Of a stretch of 64,000 nucleotides of DNA, positions 11,601-22,445 are shown in pieces (the stretch's first letter is position 1; every line of letters begins with the position of its first letter). The notes beneath the pieces are model-generated. The model did no database searches. It saw only the letters and a list, made by a program, of their open reading frames with translations, and had not been told where the DNA came from. The DNA comes from Syngnathus acus (Eukaryota; Chordata; Actinopteri; Syngnathiformes; Syngnathidae): positions 4,589,956 to 4,653,955 of the forward strand of contig NC_051095.1 of assembly GCF_901709675.1 (NCBI RefSeq), written 5' to 3'. The position numbers and the translations under genes are program-made.

Positions 11601-12712
11601 ACCAGTCCGTCCGCCCGCAGCCACAGCCAACCTGGCAACAAGCGCCTTTGAAAACAACGCCGCAGCCGCCGATAAATGCGTGGCCAGCGGCCCAACCTCA
11701 AACCCCGGCCTGGGGATCGCAGTCCCAGCAAGCACATGCGGCCAACACTCCGCCTTTGCCCAAGCCTTGGAGTACTCAACAAAACCGGGGCCCGCAGCGA
11801 ATCAACGCCTACACCCCTGGCCAGAAAGTTACACCCCCCGTCATCAACCCCTTGGCCACCGTCTTGAACCCATCACCAGCCGGTTCCGCTTACGAGATGC
11901 CGGCCGTCCGAGGCAAAGGAGCCGACATGTTCGCCAAGAGGCAGTCTCGCATGGAGAAGTACGTGGTGGACTCGGAGACCGTGCAGGCCAACATAGCCAG
12001 TCGATGCACATCGCCAACCGCCTCCTTACCAAACGAGTGGAAGTACACCCCCAACGTACGTGCTCCGCCCTCACGGGGTTTCAATCCCATCCAATCCCCC
12101 TCTTATCCGCCGGCCGCGTCAAAGCAACCACCTTCTAGCGGCCCTGCATCCAAAGCCAAGAAAAAAGGCAAACAGGGTCCTCCCCCGAAACCGCTCGATG
12201 TAGTCGACGTTATGAAGCATCAACCCTACCAACTTAGTGCCTCGCTCTTTACGTACGGGCCCGCAGCAGAAGCTGCCAAGGAGCCTGCTCCTGCCTCGAC
12301 ACCCCAAAACCAGCAACCGGCCCCAGTTCAGTCAGCTGGAACATTTAGCGCGTCGTACCCCCAGCAGGCCTACAATGGCCAATATCAGCCAACCGCTAAC
12401 ACTGATCCTCACCAGCAATCTTCTGCTGGTCCATATTGGCAAGCAGATAACCAACAAAGCCCTCAATTGGCCAGCCCCCAGTACCCGCCCCCACAGGCGG
12501 CCTACCAATCAGCAGGTAGTCCGCCTTACCTTTCCTCGGCAACAATAGCCTTCGCGCAGCCGCCACCTGCTAACGTAGCGCCAAGTTTCCCTGTAGCGTC
12601 ACCGCCTGGCTCCACAGCCAGCGGTAACACTGGCGCGGCGCCGAAACCAAAGTTTACGGCTAAAAAAAGCAGCGCTCAGGTCTGGAAACCCACGGTCGCT
12701 GAAAAAGAGTGA
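5686..12712 (+). CDS. synpo2: Synaptopodin-2 (myopodin), actin-bundling Z-disc protein with N-terminal PDZ domain
   Basis: SYNPO2 binds and bundles actin, alpha-actinin and filamin at muscle Z-discs and in smooth muscle. Exons are 5686-5793, 7356-7507, 8188-8678 and 9498-12712, all joining in frame to 1321 residues. Exons 1-2 encode a PDZ domain (residues ~5-87) with the carboxylate-loop motif PWGF and the later segment REGDEIVSLNGEPC. Exon 3 encodes an acidic/Ser-rich linker ending in KHRARHS. Exon 4 carries the family core: RRSESLSEKQVKEAKSKCK, GLLMFKKHRQRAKKYTLVSY, KGKGALMFAQRRQRMDE, then EDYLSLGAEACNF, ADMFAKRQSRMEKYVVDSET, DVMKHQPYQLSASLFTY and a C-terminus ending in QVWKPTVAEKE. A Gln/Tyr tract (~441-472) and a Trp/Gln/Pro-rich segment (~690-1008) are unlike human SYNPO2 as I know it. 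SYNPO2L is less likely. The start at 5686 has good context and in-frame TGA upstream at 5662. Confidence 0.95.
8043..8133 (+). repeat. Degenerate tail of a dispersed fish SINE-like repeat in synpo2 intron 2
   Basis: The stretch reads AATTGTCCATGTGAGTGTGA and later CCCTAATGAGAACAAGTG followed by GAAAATGGATG. From memory this resembles the 3' part of a very common teleost interspersed repeat. It is truncated and diverged. Related pieces lie at 24113-24213 and 37085-37153. Confidence 0.45.
10063..10166 (+). repeat. Gln/Tyr low-complexity tract coded by CAG/CAA-rich repeat in synpo2 exon 4
   Basis: About 32 codons are nearly all CAG, CAA or TAC/TAT, giving runs of Gln punctuated by Tyr. The mixed CAG/CAA codons argue for a tolerated protein tract rather than a recent pure-CAG expansion. 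Length variation between individuals would be likely. Confidence 0.75.
10814..11770 (+). repeat. Trp/Gln/Pro-rich quasi-repeat segment in synpo2 exon 4
   Basis: Over about 319 residues I count 24 tryptophans at irregular spacing of roughly 5-25 residues, embedded in Gln, Pro, Ala, Ser and Thr. Typical units are QPQPTWG, QASWAQP, QPSWAQ and QPAWGQP. The underlying DNA repeats imperfect words such as cagccacaaccagcgtgggg. The reading frame is open throughout. Confidence 0.8.
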
Positions 12713-13579
12713 TTCTTGCCCCCTTTTAGTTTGCGTGTCATTTTTATGTTTATTGGAAGAATTCATATTTGAGAAGTTAAAACTCCAAAGTAAGCAGGTG
12801 AGTTGAACAGATAACAATCGAGGGAAGAAAAATGGACTGGGGCGTATATTAAATAAATATAAATCTCAGGTTGCAAATCAGTAGGTCACCGTCAAAGCTC
12901 AAAGGTAAAAAAAAAATTAATCGTTTGAGTCGATTCGCCCTGCAGCACTTGGCTCATGTCAATTTATTTTAAGCTTTTTTGGGGTCAGCTGTTGCATCAT
13001 GCTGGCTGTTATATTTAAACCGATGTGCGTGGATAGGCGGCTTGAATTTCAACTTGAGCCACTGTCACCCAGTGTAATGTACAACATACAAAAAAATGAT
13101 GTTCTTACATTCATTTTATTTTCTGTTTGCTCCTCAGCGGCTATGTTTTTCTTGTTTTGTTCCCCCCTTCCCTTTTTTTCTCCCTTTTGTGTGTTTCTTT
13201 CTTGACACTGTGCACTTTCTGTACGATTCACTGCAGTGCCATTAAAACAAACTCGTTACCCTCCTTTGACTTTTTCTTTTTTTCTGTTCTGCATGCCTTT
13301 TGGGTTTCTTCTATCTTTTGATCAAATAAAACACAAATTCACCACATCGACTATTGAATCTGAGGTGGAACCAAATAAATTAGCTTCTCGAGCAGATTTC
13401 CGAGGTCATGATGTGGCATTTGTCTTTCTACCTCATTCACTGGGCACACTGGGATTTCCTTTTTTTCTGTTTCTTCCTGCGTATCCCTTGCACCTCCATC
13501 TTTTACCACATGAGGGCAGCATTGCACAATCTACATTCAAAGTGCAATAAACCTGTTTGGATTTTCCCCCCCTCCCCAG
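12713..13579 (+). other. synpo2: 3'UTR of the short synpo2 form / alternative intron
   Basis: Non-coding sequence follows the stop codon at 12710-12712. Possible poly(A) signals AATAAA lie at 12852-12857, 13325-13330, 13374-13379 and 13546-13551. The same stretch, from the internal donor at 12680 to the acceptor at 13579, can be spliced out to reach the alternative coding exon. Use of these poly(A) sites and of the splice would compete. Confidence 0.6.
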
Positions 13580-14065
13580 GTAACTGGCAGGAGCTACTCT
13601 CTGTCCCCTCCAGGTAGAGCGCCCTCTACTGGCCATCGGTCACCCTCTTCCTCCGCTCGGGTGTCCAGGCAGTCTTCCTGGCTGGAGAAGACCCCCAAAG
13701 CGCTCACACCCTGGGAGGCGGCATCCCGCCATCCCCTGGGGCTGGTGGATGAAGCTTTTGCCTTCCAGAACCTCCAGCAGAACCTGGCCTCCAGTGTTTG
13801 TCTGGCGGCCCAGAGGAAGCTCGTTCCGCAGCCACCTGCCCAGTGGACGGCCAGGGCGTCGCCGCAGAAGGCTGGCGGCCAATGGGGCTGGGGTCCTCCT
13901 GGTCGGGGGGGTGTCTCCAGCACTGGTGAGCGTGTTGGTTACGGGTCCCTGCCAAGAAAGTGGCAGCCTCATAGGTTTGTGAGCCACTCGGGGCCTCAGG
14001 GGAGATGGCCCCCAGTGGGACTGCCTAAGTCTTCACACAGCACCAACTGCAATTGGCAGCAGTAA
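13580..14065 (+). CDS. synpo2: Alternative 3'-terminal coding exon of synpo2 (long isoform C-terminus)
   Basis: A pyrimidine-rich CCCCCCCTCCCCAG acceptor precedes an open frame of 161 codons ending in TAA 14063-14065. It encodes SYSLSPPGRAPS, then TPWEAASRHPLGLVDEAFAF and AAQRKLVPQP. These are hallmarks of the alternative C-terminus of the synaptopodin family, where I know similar TPWEAA...PLGLVD segments. Exon 4 contains a matching internal donor after the codon CAG at 12677-12679 (CAG then GTCTGG). Splicing there is phase 0 into GTA at 13580 and gives about 1472 residues in place of the VWKPTVAEKE ending. A further donor at about 13925 could add downstream exons. Confidence 0.85.
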   Translation, partial: VTGRSYSLSPPGRAPSTGHRSPSSSARVSRQSSWLEKTPKALTPWEAASRHPLGLVDEAFAFQNLQQNLASSVCLAAQRKLVPQPPAQWTARASPQKAGGQWGWGPPGRGGVSSTGERVGYGSLPRKWQPHRFVSHSGPQGRWPPVGLPKSSHSTNCNWQQ

Positions 14066-14415
14066 GACGCAAAGACTTGGAAACTTTGCATGCCGTAATT
14101 GTATTCAAAACTTTTGTGACTGTGGCAAGCGTTAGTTTCTGTTTTCTATTTGTGTGCGTGCCCCTTTTTGTCACTTTGGCGTTCAATTTTGCAGTGGTAG
14201 TTTTTTTTTTATATAGCATGCTTTTTACCAGCCTCTCCTTCCATAGTTCCAAAACCAGAGCACCCATGCGTTTTTGTTTACTTGCTCTTTAAAGCAGAGT
14301 TTTCCAACCACTATGCCCTGCTACAAAAAATTATCAAATTTTCCTTCATTAAATCAATTAAATCAAATTAAACGGTTTAAAATTTAAATAGAAAAACTTT
14401 ATAAAATTCAAATTA

Positions 14416-14484
14416 TATAATATATATATATATTTATATATATATAGATATATATATAGATATATAGATATATATTGAATTTGA

Positions 14485-14526
<42 letters not shown>
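14416..14526. repeat. (TA)n microsatellite with TATAGA/TATTTA interruptions
   Basis: About 110 bp is nearly pure alternating T and A in two blocks around an interruption at 14475-14487. Such blocks can extrude cruciforms and are hypervariable. It lies just beyond the synpo2 long-isoform stop codon. Confidence 0.9.
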
Positions 14527-14538
<12 letters not shown>

Positions 14539-15050
14539 TTCAAAACATTGGGCTTTATTTTCAAAAAAACATTGAATATTTGTTTCACTAGGCAATGAGT
14601 ACCATGTTAAATTAAATGGATTAAACATTAAAAAACAAAACACTCGTACCTCAAAAACTCTTTGATGAAAATGAATTTTTCAAATTGCTTTGCAGCCATC
14701 ACTGTGTTCAACGAAAAAGTCACGTTCCTTTATTTATTTGTCGAAAGGTGATGGTTGAGAACCTCTGCTTTAAAGGACCCCAAAATGCATTTCTGCAGTT
14801 GCCTAAAGAATCCGACTGATTCTGAAAGAGCAGTGTGTAGCCCGCCCTGCTGACCAAGACACTGTACTGCTCTAAATTTAGTTAGGCCTCCTTCACTTGT
14901 AGCAATGACACCCAACTGACACCCAGCGACCCACCCGCCCACTCATTCAGTCGCTTTGTGAGGTCGAGGGGTAGACCTCCGACCCTTCCCCTGATCCCCG
15001 TGGAATTGCCCACTCGGCTCACACCGTCCACCCTTTTCCTGCACTTCTAG

Positions 15051-15076
15051 AGAACCAGCAGGCTCCTTCAGTGCAG
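15051..15076 (+). other. myoz2: Candidate 5'UTR (micro)exon of myoz2
   Basis: A 26-bp segment is bounded by a good acceptor (CCTGCACTTCTAG) and an excellent donor (CAG then GTAAGC). The myoz2 coding exon begins at 15407 behind its own CCCAG acceptor, so a spliced leader exon upstream is required. This donor is the best candidate. If transcription starts closer, the exon could instead be a longer first exon ending at 15076. Confidence 0.45.
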
Positions 15077-15414
15077 GTAAGCGACCCACCTGCTCAAGTG
15101 ATACTTTTATTGTGCATTTTTCATCCTGCCATTCACACCGCTTGCCTTCCAAAAATGGGAATGGACTTAAGTATGAGGACACCTGCCGTCCTTTGTGAAA
15201 TGAACCAATTGTTCTCGTTTGGCCATTCTCGACACGCATCGATTGGCGGGACCTGACGCGGCCGTTTCGCACTGTCCGACGAGCATGTGTTTGCAGTTTA
15301 ACGGCCTGAGGTTATTTAAAGAGATGTGCTAACTTTGCCCTTTTCTTTGCCCTGGTAAGTCAGCTTGATGTCGAGGTCATCCTAATGTGTCTTCCCTAAT
15401 TCCCAGGGGCAGCC

Positions 15415-18400
15415 ATGTCGCGTTTCTCTACCATGACGACCGCAGAGAGGAAAGCTCAGGCCGCGGCGATATGCAGGGAGATTCAAGCTTTGGAAGGTAA
15501 AGAAACTTTTTAGCAGTGTCGCAGCATCTCACTGGCCCAAGATTTTTAACCCCCTCAATCTACAATTGGGCTTTCTCCAGAACCTTGTAGTATCCATTTT
15601 TTATTCAGTAAAAACCGACAATTTGCTGAGCTCATTTAGTCTATCTCAGGCGCTAATTTGCATTTGCTAGCTAACAGCCAGTCACGTTTTGCATACCGTG
15701 ATTGCTGACCCAGTTATTCAAATCATATGTAAAAAGCACAATACCACAAAAATCTCTTAGCTCACAATTCTAAATGCCGCTTTTCACTCGGAAGTCGCTC
15801 CAGCTTGTATTACGAATGTGTTGTGTATTTGATTTCATGAAACCATGACAATGGATGGAATGATAAACGATGACTTATCAGTTATATTTCTCAGAAGTGA
15901 GTCGTTTCTATATTCACTCATTCGCACGCAACTTAGTTGACCAACCCGAGGCTGTCTATAAATAAACAAATGAAGACTTTTACTGCCCCGGAGTAACCAA
16001 TCCCTTTGTCGTGGTGGTCTCGGACATGTTATTTGAGGCGAGGACAACTGTCGTCTGGCAGGAGGAGGCTCCCGATGATACCGACAGCTGAGAGACATGC
16101 TCGCGGCCTTTCAAAGCGCTCTCGTTTTTTGTGCGCAGACATGGAGGTGGACCTCGGCAAGAAGGTGAGCGTGCCTCAGGACATCATGCTGGAGGAGCTG
16201 TCCCTGGAGTCCAATCGGGGCTCGCGGCTCTTCAAGATGCGCCAACAACGCGCGGACAAGTACACCTTTGAAAACGCCCGCAATGACGTCAACTCGCAGC
16301 GCAACGTAGGCATGGATTGCATTTTGCTCTGTACCTATTTAACCTTTCAATACCACCCTGACTTTTTTTGTGATATGAGCCATCATTAACTCTATCCCTA
16401 ACCTTCCCCCCCTCCAAAAAGCTTTTTAATATCACTCCCAGTTGAAGTATACCCAAAAACTAAACCTAAAACAAACTTTTAAATGCACAATTTTGCTTTA
16501 ATTACAAATGCACTCGCAATAGACAGGCTAACAAATAGCATCTGTTTTACAGCATTGTAATTTGTAACCCTTTAAGCCAGGGGTGTCAAACTCCTTTTTT
16601 TCGCGGGCGGCATTGTAGTCATAGCTTCTTTCGGAGGGGCATTATGACTGTCAACCTAAATAAATGTATGAGCACCTCATATCATATACAGTAAAAGCTA
16701 CAAAACAAGCTGAAAAATAACTCGTTTTCAAATCAGACGAGTAAAAACTGGTCAAATATTAAAAAAAAAAATATTATTGAAAGTGAAGACAATTTGCAAT
16801 TCTAGTAATGACACGAATTTGATGCACAATTTGTCTTCGCGGGCCACATCAAATGATGTGCCGGGTCGTATCTGGCCCCCGGGCCTTGAGTTTGACACTT
16901 ATGCTTTAAGCAAAGAGATATTTTGTGTGTGCTTGTTAATTTTGGCTTGATTTTAGTGGAAGGAAGCTGAATACCACTCCCATTTGAAGTTTACTCAAAA
17001 ACTAAATATACAACACAATCTTTTAAATACTTTGTCTTCCGTATGGGCTTGCCAGCTTAATGCTAACAAAACAGGCTAACAAGTAGCATCTGCTTTACAA
17101 ATTTGTCTAATTGTGTGTGTGCGTGTGTGTGTGTTAATTTTGGCTTGGATTTTAATGGTAGGAAGTCCGCCCCCCCCACCTCCCCTTCACTGCACTCACT
17201 CTTATCTTTGAAGTCAGATGGACTCGCATATTTTTGTTTTGTTAATTGCTCGAGGGTGAATTGCGGGATTTAGTTTCAAGTTGTCAACATTTCCTCAGAA
17301 TGTTCTGGAGTGAATCATCATAAACATCCTTGACGGCAATGACTGGGCCGCAGCACGTGAGGAAAACAATTTGTTTTTGATGTTCTTCTAGAACACGACG
17401 GAGGCGCGAGCTGATAACGTGAATTCCACAGAAGAGCATAATTCTGCTGAGAAGAACTCGGGCGTGGACCGGGCCTGCCCACAGAAGGTTTCTTCAGAAA
17501 CTGCAACAGTGCCAGATCCGCACAGCATTGCCCCTGGTAGGTGACGCAGACGTAGGAGAATTGAGAGCCATTTTTAGAATGTTACATTTTTAGACAAATC
17601 TCAAGAAGTCATACCCAAAAGATTTTTCACTATGACATTTTTTCAGGAGAAACGCAAACAAATAATATATAGTTTACCAAGAGGGGAAACTTAAAAAAAA
17701 TAAGAATCCGTGAGTTCTGTGATGGACTTGACTCACCAAATTATCATTTAAATTATTTTGCCCCCAAATCCGCTCCCATTTAGGGTATCGTCTCTTTTCC
17801 GCCGCAATCAGCGGACTGTCTTCCGAGTACGCGTTTTGCCCGTGCTGAGCATTTCCTGTTTGATAACGCTCCCCCACCCCTTTCCACCGCCCCATGAAGC
17901 GTATTCCATGTGCTCCGATCATCTGCTGTAGACTTCCCACAGGTCTGTTTGGTCTGTGCTGCTTCCGCCCTGGGGGCAAAACATCAACTCAGGAAAGAGG
18001 ATTGTTCATTGTGAGCGCTTCGGATGTGACATGAAGTCTCCCCTGGTTATGTAACCTCTTCCCCAACCCCCCCCCCCCCCACGAGGCACTGGCTTTGAAG
18101 GATAGTGCTCGGGATAGGCCTGCCTCTGTCTCTCTTGTACACATGGCAAGGCAGCTTTGTTTGGGGCTGACTTCGCTTCAATTGAAAGTTTCTTTTATTT
18201 GCTCGCAGCATAACAGCAAAATGCTGCATCACCATGTTTGCTTTGAACGACGGGTCCCACAAATGCAGACCTCAGAAGTCATTGAATGAATTTGTAATTG
18301 TGAAGATTCAATATATGTGTAGTCATTTTTAAAAATGACATATACACAATTTGTTTTGAATTCATTATTCATTTTTAAAATGGAAATCATATATTTGCTC

Positions 18401-19075
18401 TGTGAGGCAAAATGGCCGCCCTTTGAGATGGCTCAAAACAGTTGAATTTTTCTGCTTAATTCATAAACCACAAATGCAATATTATCCAGAATGCCATGTT
18501 AAGACTATGGGCGGGTGGATACAACATTTTGGATAGGTTTTTTTTGGACTTCACGTTCCCTTTAAAATAAAAAAAAATAAAAATATCACAGGAAAAAAAA
18601 GACTTGGTAGCTCAACCAGCATCTACTCTGTGCTTTGTAAACCCCCAGGCTATGGTGGTCCTTTGAAAGATGTCCCTCCGGAAAAATTCAACAGCACAGC
18701 CATCCCCAAGTCTTACCACTCGCCGTGGGATCGAGCTCTTGTCATGAAATCGGCACCTATCGATACTCTCGTCCCTTTACCTGAACCACCAGCGAACTTG
18801 CCGGGCTACAAAAGCTTCAACAGGTGAGAATAGCAAAAGCTCGGCCAAGCGTCCCCTTTTGCTGACTTACTGTCACCTCCAGATGCGCCATCCCGTTTGG
18901 CGGCTTTGCCGAGGCGCACGGGCACGCCGGCGTCCAGAACACGATGGCGGAAACCGTCTTGCCCGACTTCCCCGAGCTCAGAAGTCGCCCTTCCTTCAAC
19001 AGGGCTGCTCAGGGGTGGGGATCCACAGGCCCTTCGCTTGCCCTCCACCCCGCGCCCGAGTCAGATGACATTTGA
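15415..19075 (+). CDS. myoz2: Myozenin-2 (calsarcin-1/FATZ-2), Z-disc calcineurin-binding protein
   Basis: Myozenins tether calcineurin and link alpha-actinin, filamin and telethonin at the sarcomeric Z-disc. Exons are 15415-15496, 16139-16305, 17392-17536, 18649-18823 and 18883-19075, and phases agree, giving 253 residues (human MYOZ2 has 264). Conserved blocks are [37 protein letters not shown] and FEN in exon 2, [20 protein letters not shown] with YKSFNR in exon 4, and CAIPFGGF and SFNRAAQGW in exon 5. The protein ends in ESDDI, matching the acidic C-terminal PDZ-ligand type of the family (ESEDL in human as I recall). Exon 3 is poorly conserved and polar. MYOZ1/3 are less likely, given the sequence and the neighbours synpo2 and usp53. 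The start ATG lies 8 bp into the exon, with G at -3. Confidence 0.94.
16578..16903 (+). mobile_element. Non-autonomous hAT element (copy 1) in myoz2 intron 2
   Basis: The 326-bp element has imperfect terminal inverted repeats (CAGGGGTGTCAAACTC; right end read inwards CATAAGTGTCAAACTC). It is flanked by a perfect 8-bp target-site duplication CTTTAAGC (16570-16577 and 16904-16911), as expected for hAT. It has no transposase. An inverted relative is at 53302-53646. Confidence 0.88.
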
Positions 19076-19420
19076 ACCTGTTCAGAACACTTCTAACTCT
19101 CTCATCATATGAATCCACTTTGCAAAAATCCCCTCTTTGAATAGTTTTGCCTGACAAAAATATTGATGGCGCTTTTTTTTTTTCAATGCCAGTTTTGGAT
19201 TGTAATTAATTCAATACGATGTTTTGGACTTAAAGTGCTATTCTAACGGGAAATGAGCTAGCGCCCGTTTTGATTACAGAATGACACATTACAAGAAATA
19301 TTTAGCAACTGACTTTGGTCACCAGTCAGATCCAGTGCGGTCATCTTTCCTTCAGCATGGATGTCAAATGTATGATAAAGTGCTGAGATATTTTTGCTCA
19401 ATAAAATCGTGTCCAATTCA
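19076..19420 (+). terminator. myoz2: myoz2 3'UTR with poly(A) signal
   Basis: Non-coding DNA follows the myoz2 stop codon. AATAAA at 19400-19405 is the first canonical poly(A) signal, which would give a ~350-bp 3'UTR. Confidence 0.6.
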
Positions 19421-19506
19421 CAAATTCACATTCATCTTCTCCGTTGTTGCTTGTTTGGGCGAAGAATTACGCAACAAATATGTCACAGTAAATAACACCT
19501 GTAATT

Positions 19507-19577
19507 AACTCATTGACTACCGGCCCAGTTAAAATGGATCTTTGACGTCTATAGCCGTCCATGGGAGGGAATGAGTT
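19507..19577. repeat. Short palindromic repeat (copy 1), AACTCATT...AATGAGTT
   Basis: The 71-bp stretch begins AACTCATTGACTACC and ends GGAATGAGTT. Its interior (AAAATGGATC, GACGTCTATAGCCGTC) is the reverse of the same words in the copy at 31294-31357. Together they define a small palindromic interspersed family in this genome. Confidence 0.6.
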
Positions 19578-22445
19578 AAGCACAAAAAGATCACGGTACT
19601 TTCTTGTAATTCCTGTACCTGTTGACAGTACCCTCACCTAGCAGGGTCTTCTTTTGGCCCAGAAACAACAGTCTTAAGGCCAAAACTGTTTTTCCAAAAT
19701 GAGGTTCTTTTGGCCTTAGTCTGCCAAGTGCGAACCATTTCTTGCTAGCGCGCCTAAAATTAGCCCCAACTCCCACGAGGCTTTGCCGTGCCGGACATGC
19801 AACTGCGCAGCCTCGCATCAGGGAATCGTTTCACTCATCGATTGAAAAATCTACGATCCACTGAAACCGCAACAAGTGAGCCACGATAGGGCGAGGGACG
19901 ACTGTAAATAAAAACGATATATTACCTCTCTTGATTTAAATGTACTTTATTGTGCCAGAATCGGGCATCTCACATTCCAAACGTCATTCAGAGACAGCTT
20001 GGAATGCTGCCACTCCCTTTACCACCCACCCACCCCTCACTCTCCAATCTGACTCACTGCTCTCTTTCAGGAAGTCGAGCCTTGGAAATATATTTAGTGC
20101 CCCTCTGCATTCAAACAGATGCGTCAACTCCACGTGAACTGCGATTTGAGCGTTTATCAGAAGGCCCAAACAGGAAATTATATTGGCACGGGCGGCGTAG
20201 TTCCACCGGTCAAGGAGGGTGGAGGGAAGCCAGACAATTCGATTATTAGTGTCTGACTGCTTTCCCCTCAGGCGTGTTTCTCTTGGCATGAGGCAGCGCA
20301 GTCACAATCGGACGCTGGATTATCAACTATGTACTGAGTTGATTTTGGTTTTAAGCCAGAAAAAGGAAGGCGGATTTATTTATTAACTTGTATACAAGTC
20401 AAAATATGAAAAGTTGATGCGTCAAATTTTCAAAGTTTCATTTTAATCGTAGTCATTTGCTGGAAAGTGTTGTTTCGCATCAGGTTCCATCAGGTGGCCG
20501 CCCGCCCGCCCTTCCCTGGAGCGCCATCAGCAGTTTCCCTGTTGTTGTCTTCGCTCCCTCGGGTTACAGTCAGGAGCTCAATGTCAAGCGAGCGTGCTGA
20601 CGGCGGCTAAATGACGCCATCCTTAGCGTACGCGGGTCAAGCGGAGGAAAAGACGCGAGGGCACACAGCCCTCGAACAACTGATGGACGCTCGCAGCAGG
20701 TGTCCGTTCTCCTGGGAAAGTGCAAAGCCTTTTGGGATATCTAAAAATACAAAACTGCGGGTCAGCCGGGGTGGTGTTTGGTAACTTTGTGAGCTCCTGA
20801 GATGAGGTGAACTGGCCGCAGCGTGTTGCCCATGAATTATTGTCGTGGAAATGTTTGTTTGGACCCCCAGGGGACCAATTAGAATCGCGGTACAAACACA
20901 AGCTGTCGTCGAGGGAGTCCTTGACACAATTCATCTCCCATTAGAACCAATTGTGTTTTCCTCTGTCAAAGATTTTCCCAGTGTGGTACTAACAGTGGTA
21001 CATGAGCTCCCTCTAGTGGTACGTGAAAGTATCACTGAATTAATTATCCAAATTGTATGTTAAGCTTTTTTTTTTTTTTATTCCGGTACAGCGCATTTTC
21101 TCAGTACAGTTCAGTTGTATTTCACTTTCAAGTATGATATATTATTATTTAACCTTTACAATTGTTTGTTTTTATACATTTATTAGGTTTTTTACTTCAC
21201 CTTGCTAACTTCAGACTCGTTTTTGAACACCACATTCTGCTATGGCGTTTTGTTGGTCGTTCTGGACTGGTGCTTCTTAAAATGTGAAAGTAAATATTTT
21301 TTTGAAGTGTTACATGAGTTTATAAACGTGCTGGCCCGTTGGAATAGGTTTATATGCATTGATGCAAATTTTGCAGACATGGCTGCATGCCAGTACCAGA
21401 CGGTCAAGTGCCAACAAGGGAGTGATGCTTATATCATCCACTTTTCTGCAGTGGGTGACCTCAAAGAAAGAAAAAGCACATCATCACATCATCAGCATGC
21501 TCTTAGTGAGTCAGGAAATAATGAGCCACAAAGTCATCATGGCAGCAGACACATGAAAGCTTTCTTTCCCACAGATGGAAGCAGGGAAAATGTTGTTGAA
21601 AAACATCTGAAGACTTAATTTAATAATTTAAAATGTTTACAAACGTAGCAGAACAGTTCTTGTCAGTTAAATGCATTTACACTTTGTCTGTTATATGAAC
21701 ATTCTTGCGCTCTGACGTGCCCCCTAGTGGTGAGGAGGAAATATAACAACTATTAACCAACGTGAGTCTATTGTAATAAAATCTGTTACAAAATTAATGA
21801 ATGTCGATCGTGAGGGAGAATAACAAACGAACACTACGTGGGCTTGTTAGAAAATAAATTATCTACATTAAAAGGGAGGCAATATTTATTAGAAAAAAAA
21901 AATCCCATGTCACAAGAGGGCTACAGTCATTTAAAGCGTTATCGCCACGCTCCGAAACTTTTAAATTATTTCAAAAGGAAGTGTTATATGTCCCCCGGGG
22001 AAATGCATGGAAGGAAATAGCTCGGTCTTTCAATGGACTCCTTTCAAGTACTTCCTGGGGAAAGCCTGGACTCTCCTGATACATTGTGACCCCTCTTCAC
22101 ACAAACACTACATCAACACAAGCGCTTTTCCTTTTTGCCTTGATTTACTTGAAAGTGGATTTACATGACTTGCAAATGCAACGGGATCCAATACAAGTGG
22201 CGAGCAGTACATTCTTTTATTGAAACGCTCACTTTTGATGGACACTATGTCAGAAAGCTGAATGGTGTTTTTAAAATTGTGGAATATTGATTTATTTTTA
22301 TTTATCTCAAACACAACATGAAAACTGCACATAATAATAATAATAATAATAAACTTTATGTAGCATATTTCAAACAAGGATTGCAGGTCAAAGCATGAGT
22401 GCAGTGGAGGAACGTTCGGGGGTGGAAAAGTTAGTCATTAAAGTA
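19578..22445. other. Non-coding intergenic DNA downstream of myoz2
   Basis: No exon with family similarity was found on either strand. The longest open frame (21202-21618) has no recognisable domain or splice context. CTCF-like motifs occur at 21008-21019 and 21719-21730. A region near 20500-20700 is GC-richer but not recognisable. Confidence 0.5.
21719..21730 (-). promoter_or_regulatory. CTCF-like motif (perfect core)
   Basis: The minus strand reads CCACTAGGGGGC, the textbook CTCF core. A second, weaker site in the same orientation (CCACTAGAGGGA) is 0.7 kb to the left at 21008-21019. Binding is inferred from motif only. Confidence 0.45.

Larger units (their letters stand above)
14066..15414 (+). 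other. Intergenic region synpo2-myoz2
   Basis: No coding sequence was recognised apart from the candidate leader exon listed separately. The region holds synpo2 3'UTR sequence, an AT dinucleotide block and, from 14880 on, unique GC-richer DNA. That last part probably contains the myoz2 promoter. Confidence 0.5.

Noticed and set aside
21202-21618. 138-codon ORF between myoz2 and usp53
   Set aside because: No recognisable domain, no splice context, biased composition and AT-rich start; likely chance.
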